From the NCBI GenBank assembly GCA_018340375.1, contig JAFFJZ010000004.1:33702001-33766000 (forward strand): a stretch of 64,000 nucleotides of DNA, in the 5' to 3' direction. The notes under the pieces are model-generated. The model searched no databases and was not told the DNA's origin. It worked only from the letters and a program-made list of their open reading frames with translations. The position numbers and the translations under genes were made by a program. Within the stretch, counting starts at the first letter, position 1, and every line of letters begins with the position of its first letter. The stretch comes from Gonatopus flavifemur (Eukaryota; Arthropoda; Insecta; Hymenoptera; Dryinidae). Shown one piece after another: positions 1-10,405 of this stretch.

Positions 1-64
1 AGAATCATGTATCACTTTCGCACAAAGTCACTTTGATTTGTTATAAAAAAATAATAAACAATTG
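1..64 (-). repeat. Inverted copy of the 3.2-4.05 kb repeat family
   Basis: The first 64 bases are the reverse complement of a stretch found three times at 3.2-4.05 kb (poly-T, ATAACAAATCAAAGTGAC, then TTTGTGCG). The copy is cut by the window edge. Inverted copies on both sides of the piggyBac remnant could be terminal or subterminal repeats of a larger element, but this is inference because the left end is missing. Confidence 0.7.
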
Positions 65-150
65 AGTCAGCTAAATTCCCGTCACAGCCGGTGCCAAGTG
101 GAATGCGTTCATGAACATAATAACACCTGAAGTTTTTGCCTCTATCCTTA

Positions 151-362
151 GCCTCCCAAGATTCGGGGTGCTTGTTTCACGTGAGTCCCCTAGCCTCTCG
201 CGATTCGGGGTGCTTGTTTCACGTGAGTCCCCTAGCCTCTCACGATTCGGGGTGCTTGTTTCACATGAGGCCCCTAGCCTCTCACAATTCGGGGTGCTTG
301 TTACACGTGAGTCCTCTAGCTTCTGACAATTCCGCGTACTTGTCCCACGTGTGTCCTCTTGC
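151..362. repeat. 42-bp minisatellite, about five copies
   Basis: About five contiguous copies of a 42-bp unit (core ATTCGGGGTGCTTGTTTCAC, then GTGAGTCCCCTAGCCTCTC). The first three or four are nearly identical and the last diverges. Because 42 is a multiple of 3 and the unit lacks stops in several frames, both strands show repetitive open frames. These are by-products of the repeat and I do not call them genes. Confidence 0.9.
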
Positions 363-429
363 ATGAGAATTCATCACAACACGTTTCATACGGTTATCCA
401 ATGTGTTCTATCGTCTCTAACTTGCGTCA

Positions 430-2542
430 TCAGTCATTTCAGAGAAATGATCCTTCATATGCTTAGCACATGAGTATAAATCACATTTTTTGCAAAATTT
501 ATGTGTATTTTTATCACATCTCGACGTGTCGGATATTTCAAAATCGCATTCCTTTTGTGATCCTAGACAAATTTCAAGTTCTCCTGATTGGTCACATCCT
601 GTATGCTTTCGTCGTTTTGGATTCTGCCTCTCACGTATAGAATCTTCGAGATAATATTGGCGATTACTTCGATAAGGTTTTTGATACTTTTACGATCTTC
701 TGGGTGTCAAGCTGCCAATTCATGGAGCGTCGAGCATCGAGCGTCGAATTATTCCCCCAGATTCTTTCGACGCTGAATTGCGAAATGCCACAGGTACCTT
801 TTCATGGAGCGTCAAGCATCGAGCATCAAAATAGTAAATTCCAATTCCAACATTGACACACAACCTCATATGCCAGAAAGGAATTAATTCATATGCTCAT
901 TTGATGCATTGCTGTTACCAAGCAATAAAGTAAATGACTACTAAAGAGGAATTAATTTAACCAGGACCAGGACTAAAACTCGGTATTTATGGAAATCAAT
1001 TTTAACGTTGGAAATGATGAAAGTTGGAAGAAACCAACTTCATAAATTTCAACGCTGGAACGTCGAAAAAATCTGGAGAAATAATTGGACGCTCGATGCT
1101 CGACGCCCCATGAATTGGCAGCTTGAGAGATTATGTATCACGGTCGCATTCGTCAACGACGTTTCAATCAATCGTATGAACAAACACCATGTCTATTTCT
1201 TACTCCTAATTGAAGGTAGAGCTGCGTTGCAGTATTCATTATGTACATCAACTCCTCCCATGTTTTTATTATAATCTGCGAATGCCGCTGGGGAATCTAT
1301 TTTTTGTTGAATTTTATCCACCCATCTCGTCATAGGAACTTTGGGTTCTACATTGCAGTTAGTAGATAGGATTGAAACTGGTTTTGAATCCATAACGGTT
1401 ATGTAGTTGAGGTCGGAATGAGCATCAAATACACTGATACATGTCCCCCTTTTGCATTTTTTCGGAACATCATTTGCGACTCTCACTCGATTCTGTCTCA
1501 CTGTCCCGGCGCTTTTGATACCAAGTCTCTTCATGTGGACCAATAAATCCGGAGATGTGAAAAAATTGTCCAAATATACTGCATACAAAGACAGTTTGTC
1601 TGTACTGACTGTTTTTAACAGGTTTTGCAACATTTGCATCACAACCCTTGATCCTAATCCTACGGCTTGCAGTGGCGCTTGCGTTTGGGGCTTCGAACTT
1701 CCTGCATACATATCAAGATCGAAAAGGTATCCCTCCGCAGAACAAATAGGCCATATTTTGAATCCAAACCTGATAGGCTTATTCCTTATGCATTGTTTGA
1801 TACCGAATCTTCCAAAGTACTTCACCATCGTTTCATCTACTGAAAGTTTGGAACTAAACCAACCAAACGATTGTATATTTCTGCGGAATAAATTATAAAG
1901 GTATCTCACTTTCCATACTTTGTCGTTTATATCACAGTCCTTCTGAGTATAGAATCTGATTTTCTTTTTAATTGTGCAGAAAGTATTCCGAGACATAGTT
2001 TTTTGAACTATCTGACATCCTAATACACTATTGCTAGACCAATAATCTCTGAATGATTTTCTTGAATTAATTATTGACAGTAGAAGAATTCCCAAAAATT
2101 TATCGAAATCTTGTTGTGACAAATTGTAACCATTCTCTTTGGTAGCGTCAATGATATAAGTTTTAATTTCATTGGAAAAAAGTGTTCGAAAAGTTCAACA
2201 CTGTTCTTATTCTGTAATGACAAGAGGCATGATTCATCAAAATGATGATCCTGTTGACAGCTTTCAACATTGGATCGGGAAAATCCATTTTTCCAATCAT
2301 ACACATGATCAGGTTCTAGTTTTTTCTGCGTACTAGTGTATGTACTTTGAACATATTCATAAGAACCGCGAGGTAAAAGAGTTTTCGTATCATTTTTTTT
2401 CTGTATCAGAGTCAGAATCGCTATTATGATGTTCCTCAGGAATGAAAACAATGTCAGCACGATCATCATCATCAATTTCATCGTTTGAGATCAAATCAGC
2501 TGAATCTTTGATACTAGGTGTATTTCTTTTGTTTCGAGGCAT
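430..2542 (-). pseudogene. piggyBac-family transposase, disrupted
   Basis: Decayed DDD transposase of the piggyBac/PGBD4-like family. It starts at the ATG at 2540-2542 with an acidic N-terminus rich in Asp, Glu and Ser, shifts frame in the A-run near 2395, and shifts again near 2115-2160 into the catalytic part at 1193-2122. Catalytic Asp candidates lie in SVDETMV, YAVYLDNFF and NMGGVDVHNEY. After another shift near 1195 the C-terminal part (IETSLTNATVIHN) resumes, is interrupted by an inverted-repeat insertion at 706-1126, and continues as the Cys-rich zinc-binding domain at 430-600 (RCDKNTH, FCKKCDLYSC, H). At least three shifts and one insertion mean it is inactive. Neither piggyBac ends nor TTAA flanks were identified. 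Confidence 0.85.
706..1126. mobile_element. MITE-like insertion inside the piggyBac C-terminus
   Basis: Inverted repeats of about 70 bp (706-775 and 1056-1126) share CAAGCTGCCAATTCATGG followed by GCGTCGAGCATCGAGCGT. A third, internal partial copy of the GCGTC-GAGCATCGAGC motif lies at 799-832. The element separates the catalytic part of the piggyBac relic from its Cys-rich domain, so it inserted after the transposase did. No coding potential. The target duplication is unclear. Confidence 0.7.
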
Positions 2543-3224
2543 CCTGATTCGACAAATTCAAGAAGTGTATGTGATAGAGCTGGATGAACGAAATGAAATG
2601 TTGGATGCACTGATAGAGAAGCCAATACAAATCCCAGTGACTGAACAATTTACGGGGACACGTCAAGAAATATCAATCGAGGCACAATATAAAATGTAAG
2701 ATTTCCATAAAGTGGGGATGACTAATAACGAGAAGGAATGTTTTGTTTTTCATACAAATGTGGCGGAAAAGAAGATTGAATCCTTCCGTAACGAATTATT
2801 CAAACAAAATTTATGAAATACAGGAACTTGAGCTGAATAATCTGGAAATCGGAAAAGTGTGAGAATAAATTCCTGAATTCGAAGTTGAATGAATATCGAT
2901 CAATTGATGTATATACAAATGTGGATTCAAAATCGGTTTCGAACGCCAAAAATTGAAGCTAGGTCGCTACCATGCTTGAACAACATCAGAAAAATGAGAT
3001 TTAAAAACGAACCAGCGAACTCATGAAATGGTGAAGAACTTGCACGAACAAGAATAATGTATCAGGACCCTGACACCGCATTGTGGAAATATATGAAGAG
3101 GTGGACAATTTACATGAACACATAAGTACATATACACATAAGTACATATTTACATGAGTTCATCAAATTCAACAAGACGTATGGGAAGAGCGTGGGCGAA
3201 GGGAATTTTTATTGCATTGATGGT
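2543..3224. other. No gene seen
   Basis: AT-rich sequence upstream of the piggyBac start with no convincing coding frame. It may include the transposon's 5' non-coding region, but no terminal repeat was found. At 3110-3160 there is a short repeat of ACATAAGTACATAT type. Confidence 0.5.
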
Positions 3225-4055
3225 TTTTGTCTCCGATTTTTACAGGAAATCTAAGTGACCTTGTGCGAAATTGATGCATGCTTCTTGAACGATTTTTCCC
3301 GTAGAATCGAATGGCGCAATCAATTTTTACGAAAAATTATTTTCTAAAATAATTTTTCAAACAATTTTTTTATAAACAATTTCTTCATCATGTGCTGCAT
3401 CCCGATATCGGTTTTGGGTCGCCATCAGACACTCCCGTGTGTTACTTGGACTATAAGTACATTGCACTTGGCATGGGCTATGATGAGTATTTGACTACAT
3501 AAAATGTTTATTATTTTTTTTTATAACAAATCAAAGTGACTTTGTGCGGAGGTCATACATGATTTCCGAACGATTTTTTCCGCAGAATCGAATGGCGCAA
3601 TCAGTTTTCACAAGAAATCACTTTTTGAAAGGATTGTTCAAACATTTTTTTTATGAACAATTTTTTTTATCATGTTTTGCATCACGATATCAGTTTTGGA
3701 TCGCCATCAGAAACTACCGTATGTTACTTGGATTATAAGTACATTGTACTTGGCATGGGCTGATGAGTATTTGACCACATAAATTGTTTATTATTTTTTT
3801 TATAACAAATTAAAGTGACTTTGTGCGAAGGTGATACATGATTTTCGAACGATTTTTTCCGTAGAATCGAATGGCGCAATCAGTTTTTACAAAATATCAC
3901 TTTTGAGAATAAGTGTTTAAACAATTTTTTTTCAACAACTTTTGTATCATGTTTTCCATCGCGATATCAGTTTTGGGTCCCCATCAGAAAATTCCATATG
4001 TTATTTGGATCATAAGTACGTTGTACTGGGCATGAGCTTTAATGGGTTAATATGA
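3225..4055 (+). repeat. Tandem repeat, three copies of about 280 bp
   Basis: Three head-to-tail copies are marked by CGATTTTT with GTAGAATCGAATGGCGCAAT near 3288, 3570 and 3850, then a shared ATTGCACTTGGCATGGGCT-like end. Period is about 280-282 bp. Related copies are the inverted fragment at 1-64 and the repeats at 59.46-60.06 kb, which share AATCGAATGG, the run of AAACAATTTT, and the ending CTTCAATGGGTTAA. Non-coding. Confidence 0.85.
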
Positions 4056-5010
4056 TCGGTACCAAAGCACCGAGCTTACAAACCGGTCGTAACAAGATAT
4101 GCGATATACTTCAGCTCTCGTGAGCACACGCACTCACACGCACATCATTAGGAACCGTGAGTTACACAAATTACTTCAACATGAACCAAAAACAGTAAAT
4201 GAACTTTTCGTATCGATTAAATCAGAGCAAATCGTCTGAAGGACAAATAGCGAGCGTGAGCACTTAACGTAGCAACAACTCGATCACTGCACGTATAAGG
4301 AAATTCCATAAAGCACAGTCCTGCATGATCAAATCAAACTGAAGAATGCCGCAGCAGGTTTGGCAGTAAAACCATTCGGAATGAGTTCGTTCACAAAAGA
4401 AAGGAGAGATGAGTTTCCATTAGCGTCACTCACAAACTATAGCGGGATTATCCACGTTGAATCAGCGCGTTCCCTATGTGGTCATATTGATTGCTACGTG
4501 AAGACTAAATACGAAGCGAATCGATCTTGATCGATACGTTTCAAAGCCAACCGCCAGACGTCAGGTGACTCTCCGAGCGTTGAACCCGGATCTAGAATTC
4601 AAACAGAGCACGTAGCACCTCGCAAATTCAAGCATAGATCACATGTGCAAATTCAGGTACAAACCATACATCCATCCCAAACAACAGGGTTGCAGTCAAT
4701 CACCTTGACCACTCAGCTCCCGAAACTCGCTCAGCTGCGGTGCAATTATAGTCGTACTGGAAAAACGTCAAATCTTCATGATGCTTATATTTCAAAAACG
4801 GCTGCTGATCTCGACAAATGGTCCAGAGAATTTTAGTCCTATAATAAGTCCTATAAATCAGCGAAGTTTGATCTGAGTCGGTGTCCCCGAGGACACCCGG
4901 AGGTTTGACAACCTCCCTTTGTGAATAATCTCAGAGACACCCCCTTCACATAGGAATGGTGGAATTCCTCAAAAGCAGACATGACCCTAGTGAAAATGAG
5001 AGCGTAAGAA
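4056..5010. other. No gene seen
   Basis: No recognisable protein, RNA or repeat. The only local structure is a pair of small hairpins near 4880-4915 (GGTGTCCCCGAGGACACC, then GGAGGTTTGACAACCTCC). An open frame at 4645-4836 has no recognisable motif. Confidence 0.4.
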
Positions 5011-5114
5011 GGGTATGAAGTGACGCGGAAGAGTAAATGAAAAAGTATCTAAGCGCGACAGAAGCGGAAATTGGAACATTTTACGCTTCATTTGTTTCGA
5101 AGTTTACTTCCAGC

Positions 5115-5660
5115 GGCCCATGTGGAAATGGAAACACGGGCTGCTACTGGCTCAGTACTGGTGCCAGAGCTGCCAGTACTCGCAAATCCAAACTTCCCAG
5201 TACAGAGCCAGTTGAATCGACGATCCTGGCAAGTAGTCAAAATGATAACATCATTTCACGTAAGGGCCAGTATGATATCGACAACTGTATCAGTACTGGC
5301 GTTATATATGAGCCTGCTATGGTGGACCTCTGACATTCCAAAAGTCCCAGTTGTTTTGCCAGTACTGGGTATATGATTATGCCCGTTCTAGCCCGATTGT
5401 GTGCTGTGTGAAATGGGAACATGGGCCAGTGCTGGCTCATTGCCTTTGTCGAAATCGCCAATACTGGCGAATCTAAACTCACCAGTCCAGGGCCAGTTGA
5501 GTCGAGGATACTGGCAAGTAGTCGAAATGATAACATCATTTAACATAAGGGCCAGTAGAACATTTACAACAGCGTCGGTACCAATTTTTAATGTCAGCCA
5601 ACTATGGCGGAACTCTGACATGACAACAGAACCAATTGTTCTGCCATACCTGGATGAGAA
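5115..5660. repeat. Tandem duplication of a CCAGTACTGG-rich unit
   Basis: Two diverged copies of a roughly 290-bp unit, about 5115-5395 and 5410-5660. They share, in order, a TGGCTCA segment, a CCAGTxCxGxGCCAGTTGA segment, GGCAAGTAGTCxAAATGATAACATC and AAGGGCCAGTA. The palindrome CCAGTACTGG and variants recur many times. Both copies hold open frames, but these look like low-stop repeat sequence rather than a gene. Confidence 0.75.
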
Positions 5661-5877
5661 GTGGTGGAGAGTCAAAACGATACATCCTATGTAGGGATAC
5701 AGACCCGACCCAGCACTGGTACAGTGCTGGTGATTAGAGATCCCCGGAGTTACATTTCAAGTGAAAAGAAAAATACATTGAATTTGAACTTTCAAAACTT
5801 TGTGAATCTATTTTTCTCATCACCGTTATCTGAGAAAGACGCTTCGGAAGTGGTTTCATGAAAGTGCACTGGGCAAG

Positions 5878-5945
5878 GATTGAACCCGGGACCTGCAGGT
5901 GAGAAACAGAGTCTCTATCATATCAGCTAATCCCCAAGTTGACAA
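5878..5945 (-). repeat. tRNA-like sequence (SINE head or dead tRNA)
   Basis: On the minus strand this reads as a tRNA-like block: GGGGATTAGCTGATATGATAGAG resembles box A and GGTCCCGGGTTCAATCC contains a box B match. The anticodon stem pairs poorly, so a working tRNA gene is unlikely. A tRNA-derived SINE head or tRNA pseudogene is the better reading. Confidence 0.55.
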
Positions 5946-6059
5946 CGGACCACTTGAATTCCCATTTATTGTACTAATTCCCGTGAAGTCACGCAATTTA
6001 CTATAGACTCTGTAGTGGAACAAGATTCTACCAATACTGGCTCATTGTTCTCTATCGAA

Positions 6060-6560
6060 CGTATTGGATGATCATACCAATTCTGTCTCGATACTGGTGC
6101 GACTCCGGCTTACAGCAAAAATCAAGTTGCCAAGATCGTGATTTTAATGTGAATCGTCTACCGATTTCGTAGTCAGCCACAGTCCTATCGATACTGCCAC
6201 ATTGTCGACTCCTTCACATATTGAATGATAACACCAACTCTGGCTCAGTACTGGTGCGACTTTGGCTCACCACAGCAGCCGAATCACCAACATAGTCATT
6301 TTATTGTCAATCGACTACCGATTTCGTAGTCAGCCACAGTCCTATCGATACCGGCACATGGTCGTCTCTTGTACATATTGAATGATAACACCAACTCTGA
6401 CTGGATGGGGGCCAAATCAACGAAAAGACAAATGAACGAAATCAGTGTTTGAAAAGAGAGAGTGTGACGTATCTCTCTTTTCAACCAACTTTTCGTTGAT
6501 TTGGTTTTTCGTTAATTTGGCCCCCATCCCTCTGACTCAGTACTGGTGCGGTTCCGTTGC
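6060..6560. repeat. Tandem repeat of about 165 bp
   Basis: Two to three copies are marked by CTACCGATTTCGTAGTCAGC (about 6159 and 6315) and by ATATTGAATGATAACACCAA near 6221 and 6378. Each copy ends in CTCAGTACTGGTGCG. The last copy is split by the MITE at 6403-6529, so the previous copy preserves the pre-insertion sequence. Confidence 0.85.
6403..6529. mobile_element. hAT-type MITE with 8-bp target duplication
   Basis: A 127-bp non-coding element with terminal inverted repeats GGATGGGGGCC...GGCCCCCATCC, followed inward by motifs such as AAATCAACGAAAA. It is flanked by CTCTGACT at 6395-6402 and 6530-6537, a perfect 8-bp duplication as hAT transposases make. The neighbouring 165-bp repeat unit (about 6237-6252) lacks the element, which confirms the boundaries. 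Subterminal sequence resembles the element at 47109-47596. Confidence 0.9.
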
Positions 6561-7400
6561 TCTGCGATCTGGGTATTCTACAGGCAGTAACAATTCGATA
6601 ATTTATAAGGGACCTTCTTCAAACCCTTCCCCAGACATCATTCAATTTTCATTGGAATCATACGAGTCCTTCTATTTTTTTTTTCATTTTTCCTAAAAAA
6701 ATACATGATCTCGGAGGAAATTTTCTCTGCTGTATACATATATATACGTCATTTCCTCTTCAGGCTTTGAATCTTCGTGACTTTGGCTTGAATCAACAGA
6801 TTGTGAGGGAATATGAGTTCTAGGGGTTTTCGAGGGTGCTGAATCCGAATCTGCCGTCAAAAAACGAATCCAATATGGCGGATCCAATATGAATCCTCAG
6901 TCGGAACGGTTGAGGTTTGGATTTATTGGAATTCAAATTGTCCTGGATAGAATATGTGATGAGAAAAGTTATTTCCTGTCCGCAGTTTTACCGCCCCAGG
7001 CTTCAAAAGGGAGAATTTTGAGTACCATTGAGGGAATCATTATGAAGGCATGAGATTAAAAGGTACTCCCTTCTCCCGAAACTTGCAGTGGCTAAATTAC
7101 GCATAGGAAATGAGTTTGCCCATCACATATTTTATTCGGGACATCTAGAACTACAACATATCTGAACCCTCGCCATAGGGCTGCGACTTTCTCCTCCATA
7201 GTTTTGTTAAAGGGTCCTTTCTGATTTTATTCTTATATGTTAAATCCCCTATCCCTCCCCGTGGGATGATTGTGGGTCTTCCAGGGGGATATTATTGATA
7301 CCTGTCCTTGATATCCTTTTGATCCATCCTTGGTAGTATCTGCTTCCTTCACGTGGTGAGGAGGATAGGTATCTCAGATTTGGGTCTCTTTTTCGCGTGG
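6561..7400. other. No gene seen
   Basis: Nothing recognised. From about 7250 the composition becomes less AT-rich, and the last part may be the 5' untranslated region of the LINE that follows. Confidence 0.4.
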
Positions 7401-7599
7401 AATGAACTACTCGAGAGGGAAAATACAAATTGAGAGGAACTAAATCATCCCAACGCCAGCAACATCGGCAGAAACGGAGGGAAAGCAGGGGGACACAACC
7501 TTCCTTGATGTCTTCTGATATTCCCGAAGAAATGAAATCTTTTCTCCAACCCTAGAGCTTTCAATTCCAATGTATTCAAAAAAAGCAACAACAACAACA

Positions 7600-10369
7600 T
7601 GATGGCGTTCCCTCGGGTGGAATATTCCGGAGGTAAAAAAGCCTCCCGTTCGGATCTCCGGTTGGAGGCTACTCGAGAGAGCCTCATCAAACAAGACAGG
7701 AAACCGAAGAGGATAGGGAAGAAAGAGAACATTCTTCGGATCGGAGCGTGAAATGTTAGATCACAGACAAACAGGGAAATTAGAAAATTCAAAATTAGAA
7801 ATGAATAGGTTAGGTATCGATGTAATGGGAATTAGTGAAATGAGATGGCCGCAAGGAGGGGATTTCTGGAGTGGGGATTATAGAATCATTCATACAGGAT
7901 TAAAGAATGGTCAAGCAGGTGTGGGAATTATAATGCATAAGAAGGTAGGGAATAGGACAGAAAATTATTCGCAACATAGCGAACGCGTGATGATGGTCAG
8001 AGCTAGAACAAAACCGGTAAACACTGTTACAGTTCAAGTATACATGCCCACATCTGCATATTTAGAGGAAGATATCGAGAAAACGTACGATGAAAAAGAA
8101 GAAGTGATAGAATATGTAAAGGCAGAAGAAAATTTGATGATCATAGGCGAATGTAATGCGAGAGTAGGGCAAGGGGAAGAGGGCAACATGATAGGAGATT
8201 TTGCGTTAGGAAAAAGAAATGAAACAGGGCAACGTTTAATCGAATTCTATAAGAGCCATAGAATGGTTATTATCAACACATTATTCAAGAATCGTCCAAG
8301 AAGAATCTATACTTGGAAAATGCCGGGAGATACAGCAAGATATCAAATTGATTACATATCAGTAAAACAAAGATTTAGAAACCAAGTGAAAAGCTGTGAA
8401 ACTTATTCAGGCGCGGACATACGTAATGATAACAATATGTTGCTGATGAAATCTTCTCTGAAATTCAAAGCTCTGAAAAAGAAAAGGAAAATGCGAAAAA
8501 AATGGAATTTGAAGAATCCCAAACAAGGAAAAACACGGGAGGCATTCAAAGTAATGTTGGACAAAAAATTAGAGGATCGACAAGAGAAAGACTTGGAAAT
8601 GGAGAGTGGATGGACAAAGATGAAGGGGACCATAGAGCAATGTGCAGATGAAATTTTGAAGCACGATGGGATAGAGCCTAAGAAACCATGGATAACAGGA
8701 GAAATTCTCGATTTAATTGATGAAAGGAGGAAATACAAGAATAAGAATAGTGAACAAGACCAGCAGACATACGAGGCACTGAGGAATAAAATGATCAGGG
8801 AATCAAGGGGAGCAAAAGAACAATGGTTGGAGGGAAAATGTCAAGGTATAGAATCAAGATTACATTTAGGGAAAATTGATGGAGCATATAGGATGGTTAA
8901 GAGAATTTTTGGACAAATGAAATCTAGAAGCAGTAAGATTAAAAATTCTCTAGGGAGACAATTGATAAGAACGGAGGAAAAAATGGAACAATGGATTGAT
9001 CATTTGGAAGATCTGTATAAAGGGAGCGATAATATAGGATTTTTAGAGAGGGAGGAAGATATCGATGAAGGAGAATTGGGAGATTCAATTTTGAGATCAG
9101 AATTCGACAGGGCTTCGAAGGAATTGAAAAATGATAAAACGCCAAGGATGGATGGCATAAGTGCGGACCTTATCAAAGCCTCCAGTCAGAGAACTCGTGA
9201 CGCACTGTTTGAATTGGTCAGAGATATGTACGAAATACGCGAAGTACCGAAAGATTTCCAGGAGAATAAACTTGTCACCATTCCAAAAAAACAAGGAGCA
9301 GACAAATACGAGAACACCAGAACGATTAGTACAACTTCACATGCCTCGAAAATACTGACAAAAATCATATACGGGAGAATAGAGAATAAAATAGAGAGTA
9401 GATTAGCAGAAGATCAGTTCGGTTCCAGGAAAAATAGGGGAACGCGGGAAGCAAAAAGCATTCGATAATGTTGATTGGGAGAAGATGTTTACGATTTTGA
9501 AAAAGGTAGGAATTGATTTCAGGGAATATATGAATTATATCAGAATCAAACCGCAATAATAGAAAAAGAAGGTCAAGAAGGAGGAGCACGTATTAGAAAA
9601 GGGGTGAGACAAGGATGCTCACTATCGCTACTGATTTCCAATTTGTATATAGGAAAAGCGATGAACGAATCAAAGGAGCAAGTGCCATTGAAATTACAGA
9701 TTCAAGGTGGAAATGTAAGCATGTTGATATTTGCGAATGACATAGCTATATTAGCTACGAGTGGTGCTGAGTTGAAAAATACTCTCAACACTATGAAAAA
9801 AATATTACTAGACAAATATTGTATGAATATAAATAAGGACAAAACAAAATTCATGATTCGTACAACAGCGAAAACATCAAGAAGAACGAAAATCAAAATA
9901 GATGCAGAGACAATTCAGCAAGTCGAAGACTTCAAATATCTAGGAAGCATAATTACAGAAAACGGTAAAAGCGAAAGAGATATGAGAGAGTAAGAATAGC
10001 ACAAGGGAAACAGGCTTTCCACCAAAAGAAACAGTTACTATGTTCGAAGAATATTAGCTTAGCAGTAAGGAGGAAATTCTTGAAGAGTTACGTTTGGAGC
10101 ACAGCGTTATATGGTTGCGAAACTTGGACAATTGGAAAAACGGACCAACGAAGACTCGAAGCTTTTGAAATGTGGTGTTATAGAAGGATGCTTAGAATAA
10201 AGTGGATAGAGGAAGTAAGAAACGAAGAAGTACTTGAGAAAGTAAATGAAAAAACAAGTCTTTTGAGACAGGTCGTGGAAAGAAGAAGTAATCTGATAGG
10301 ACAAACATTAAGGCATGATGGCTTATTGAAAACAATATTGGGAGGAAAAATGAATGGTAAAACTCGAAG

Positions 10370-10373
<4 letters not shown>
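7600..10373 (+). pseudogene. RTE-type LINE endonuclease-reverse transcriptase, 5' part, disrupted
   Basis: Non-LTR retrotransposon protein of the kind often annotated as craniofacial development protein 2-like. The apurinic-type endonuclease is mostly in frame at 7753-9468 (GISEMRWP, MIIGECNARVG, RYQIDYISV). Just upstream, near 7750, the expected W of the GxWNVR motif is a TGA stop and the frame then shifts. The reverse transcriptase continues through damaged sequence at 9469-9603 into 9604-9993, where the active site reads FANDIAIL instead of FADD, and then 10080-10370 (YGCETWTI). The C-terminal end lies beyond the inserted R1 element, at 13194-13340. Upstream about 7600-7750 matches the leader typical of this family from memory. 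Several stops and shifts make it inactive. Confidence 0.85.
10359..10373. other. Target-site duplication, left copy
   Basis: AAAACTCGAAGAGGT occurs here and again at 13179-13193, directly flanking the R1-clade insert. This fixes the insertion limits at 10374-13178, counting the first T of the T-run as part of the duplication. Confidence 0.9.

Positions 10374-10405
<32 letters not shown>

Noticed and set aside
151..362. CRISPR array
   Set aside because: Repeats are contiguous, without spacers, in a eukaryotic genome.
111..366. Overlapping repetitive open frames on both strands
   Set aside because: They come from a 42-bp minisatellite whose length is a multiple of 3. No start context, domain or composition supports a gene.
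1452..1898. Plus-strand open frame of 148 codons
   Set aside because: Antisense shadow of the piggyBac catalytic region.
5878..5945. Functional tRNA gene
   Set aside because: Box A and B matches exist but the acceptor and anticodon stems do not pair well.
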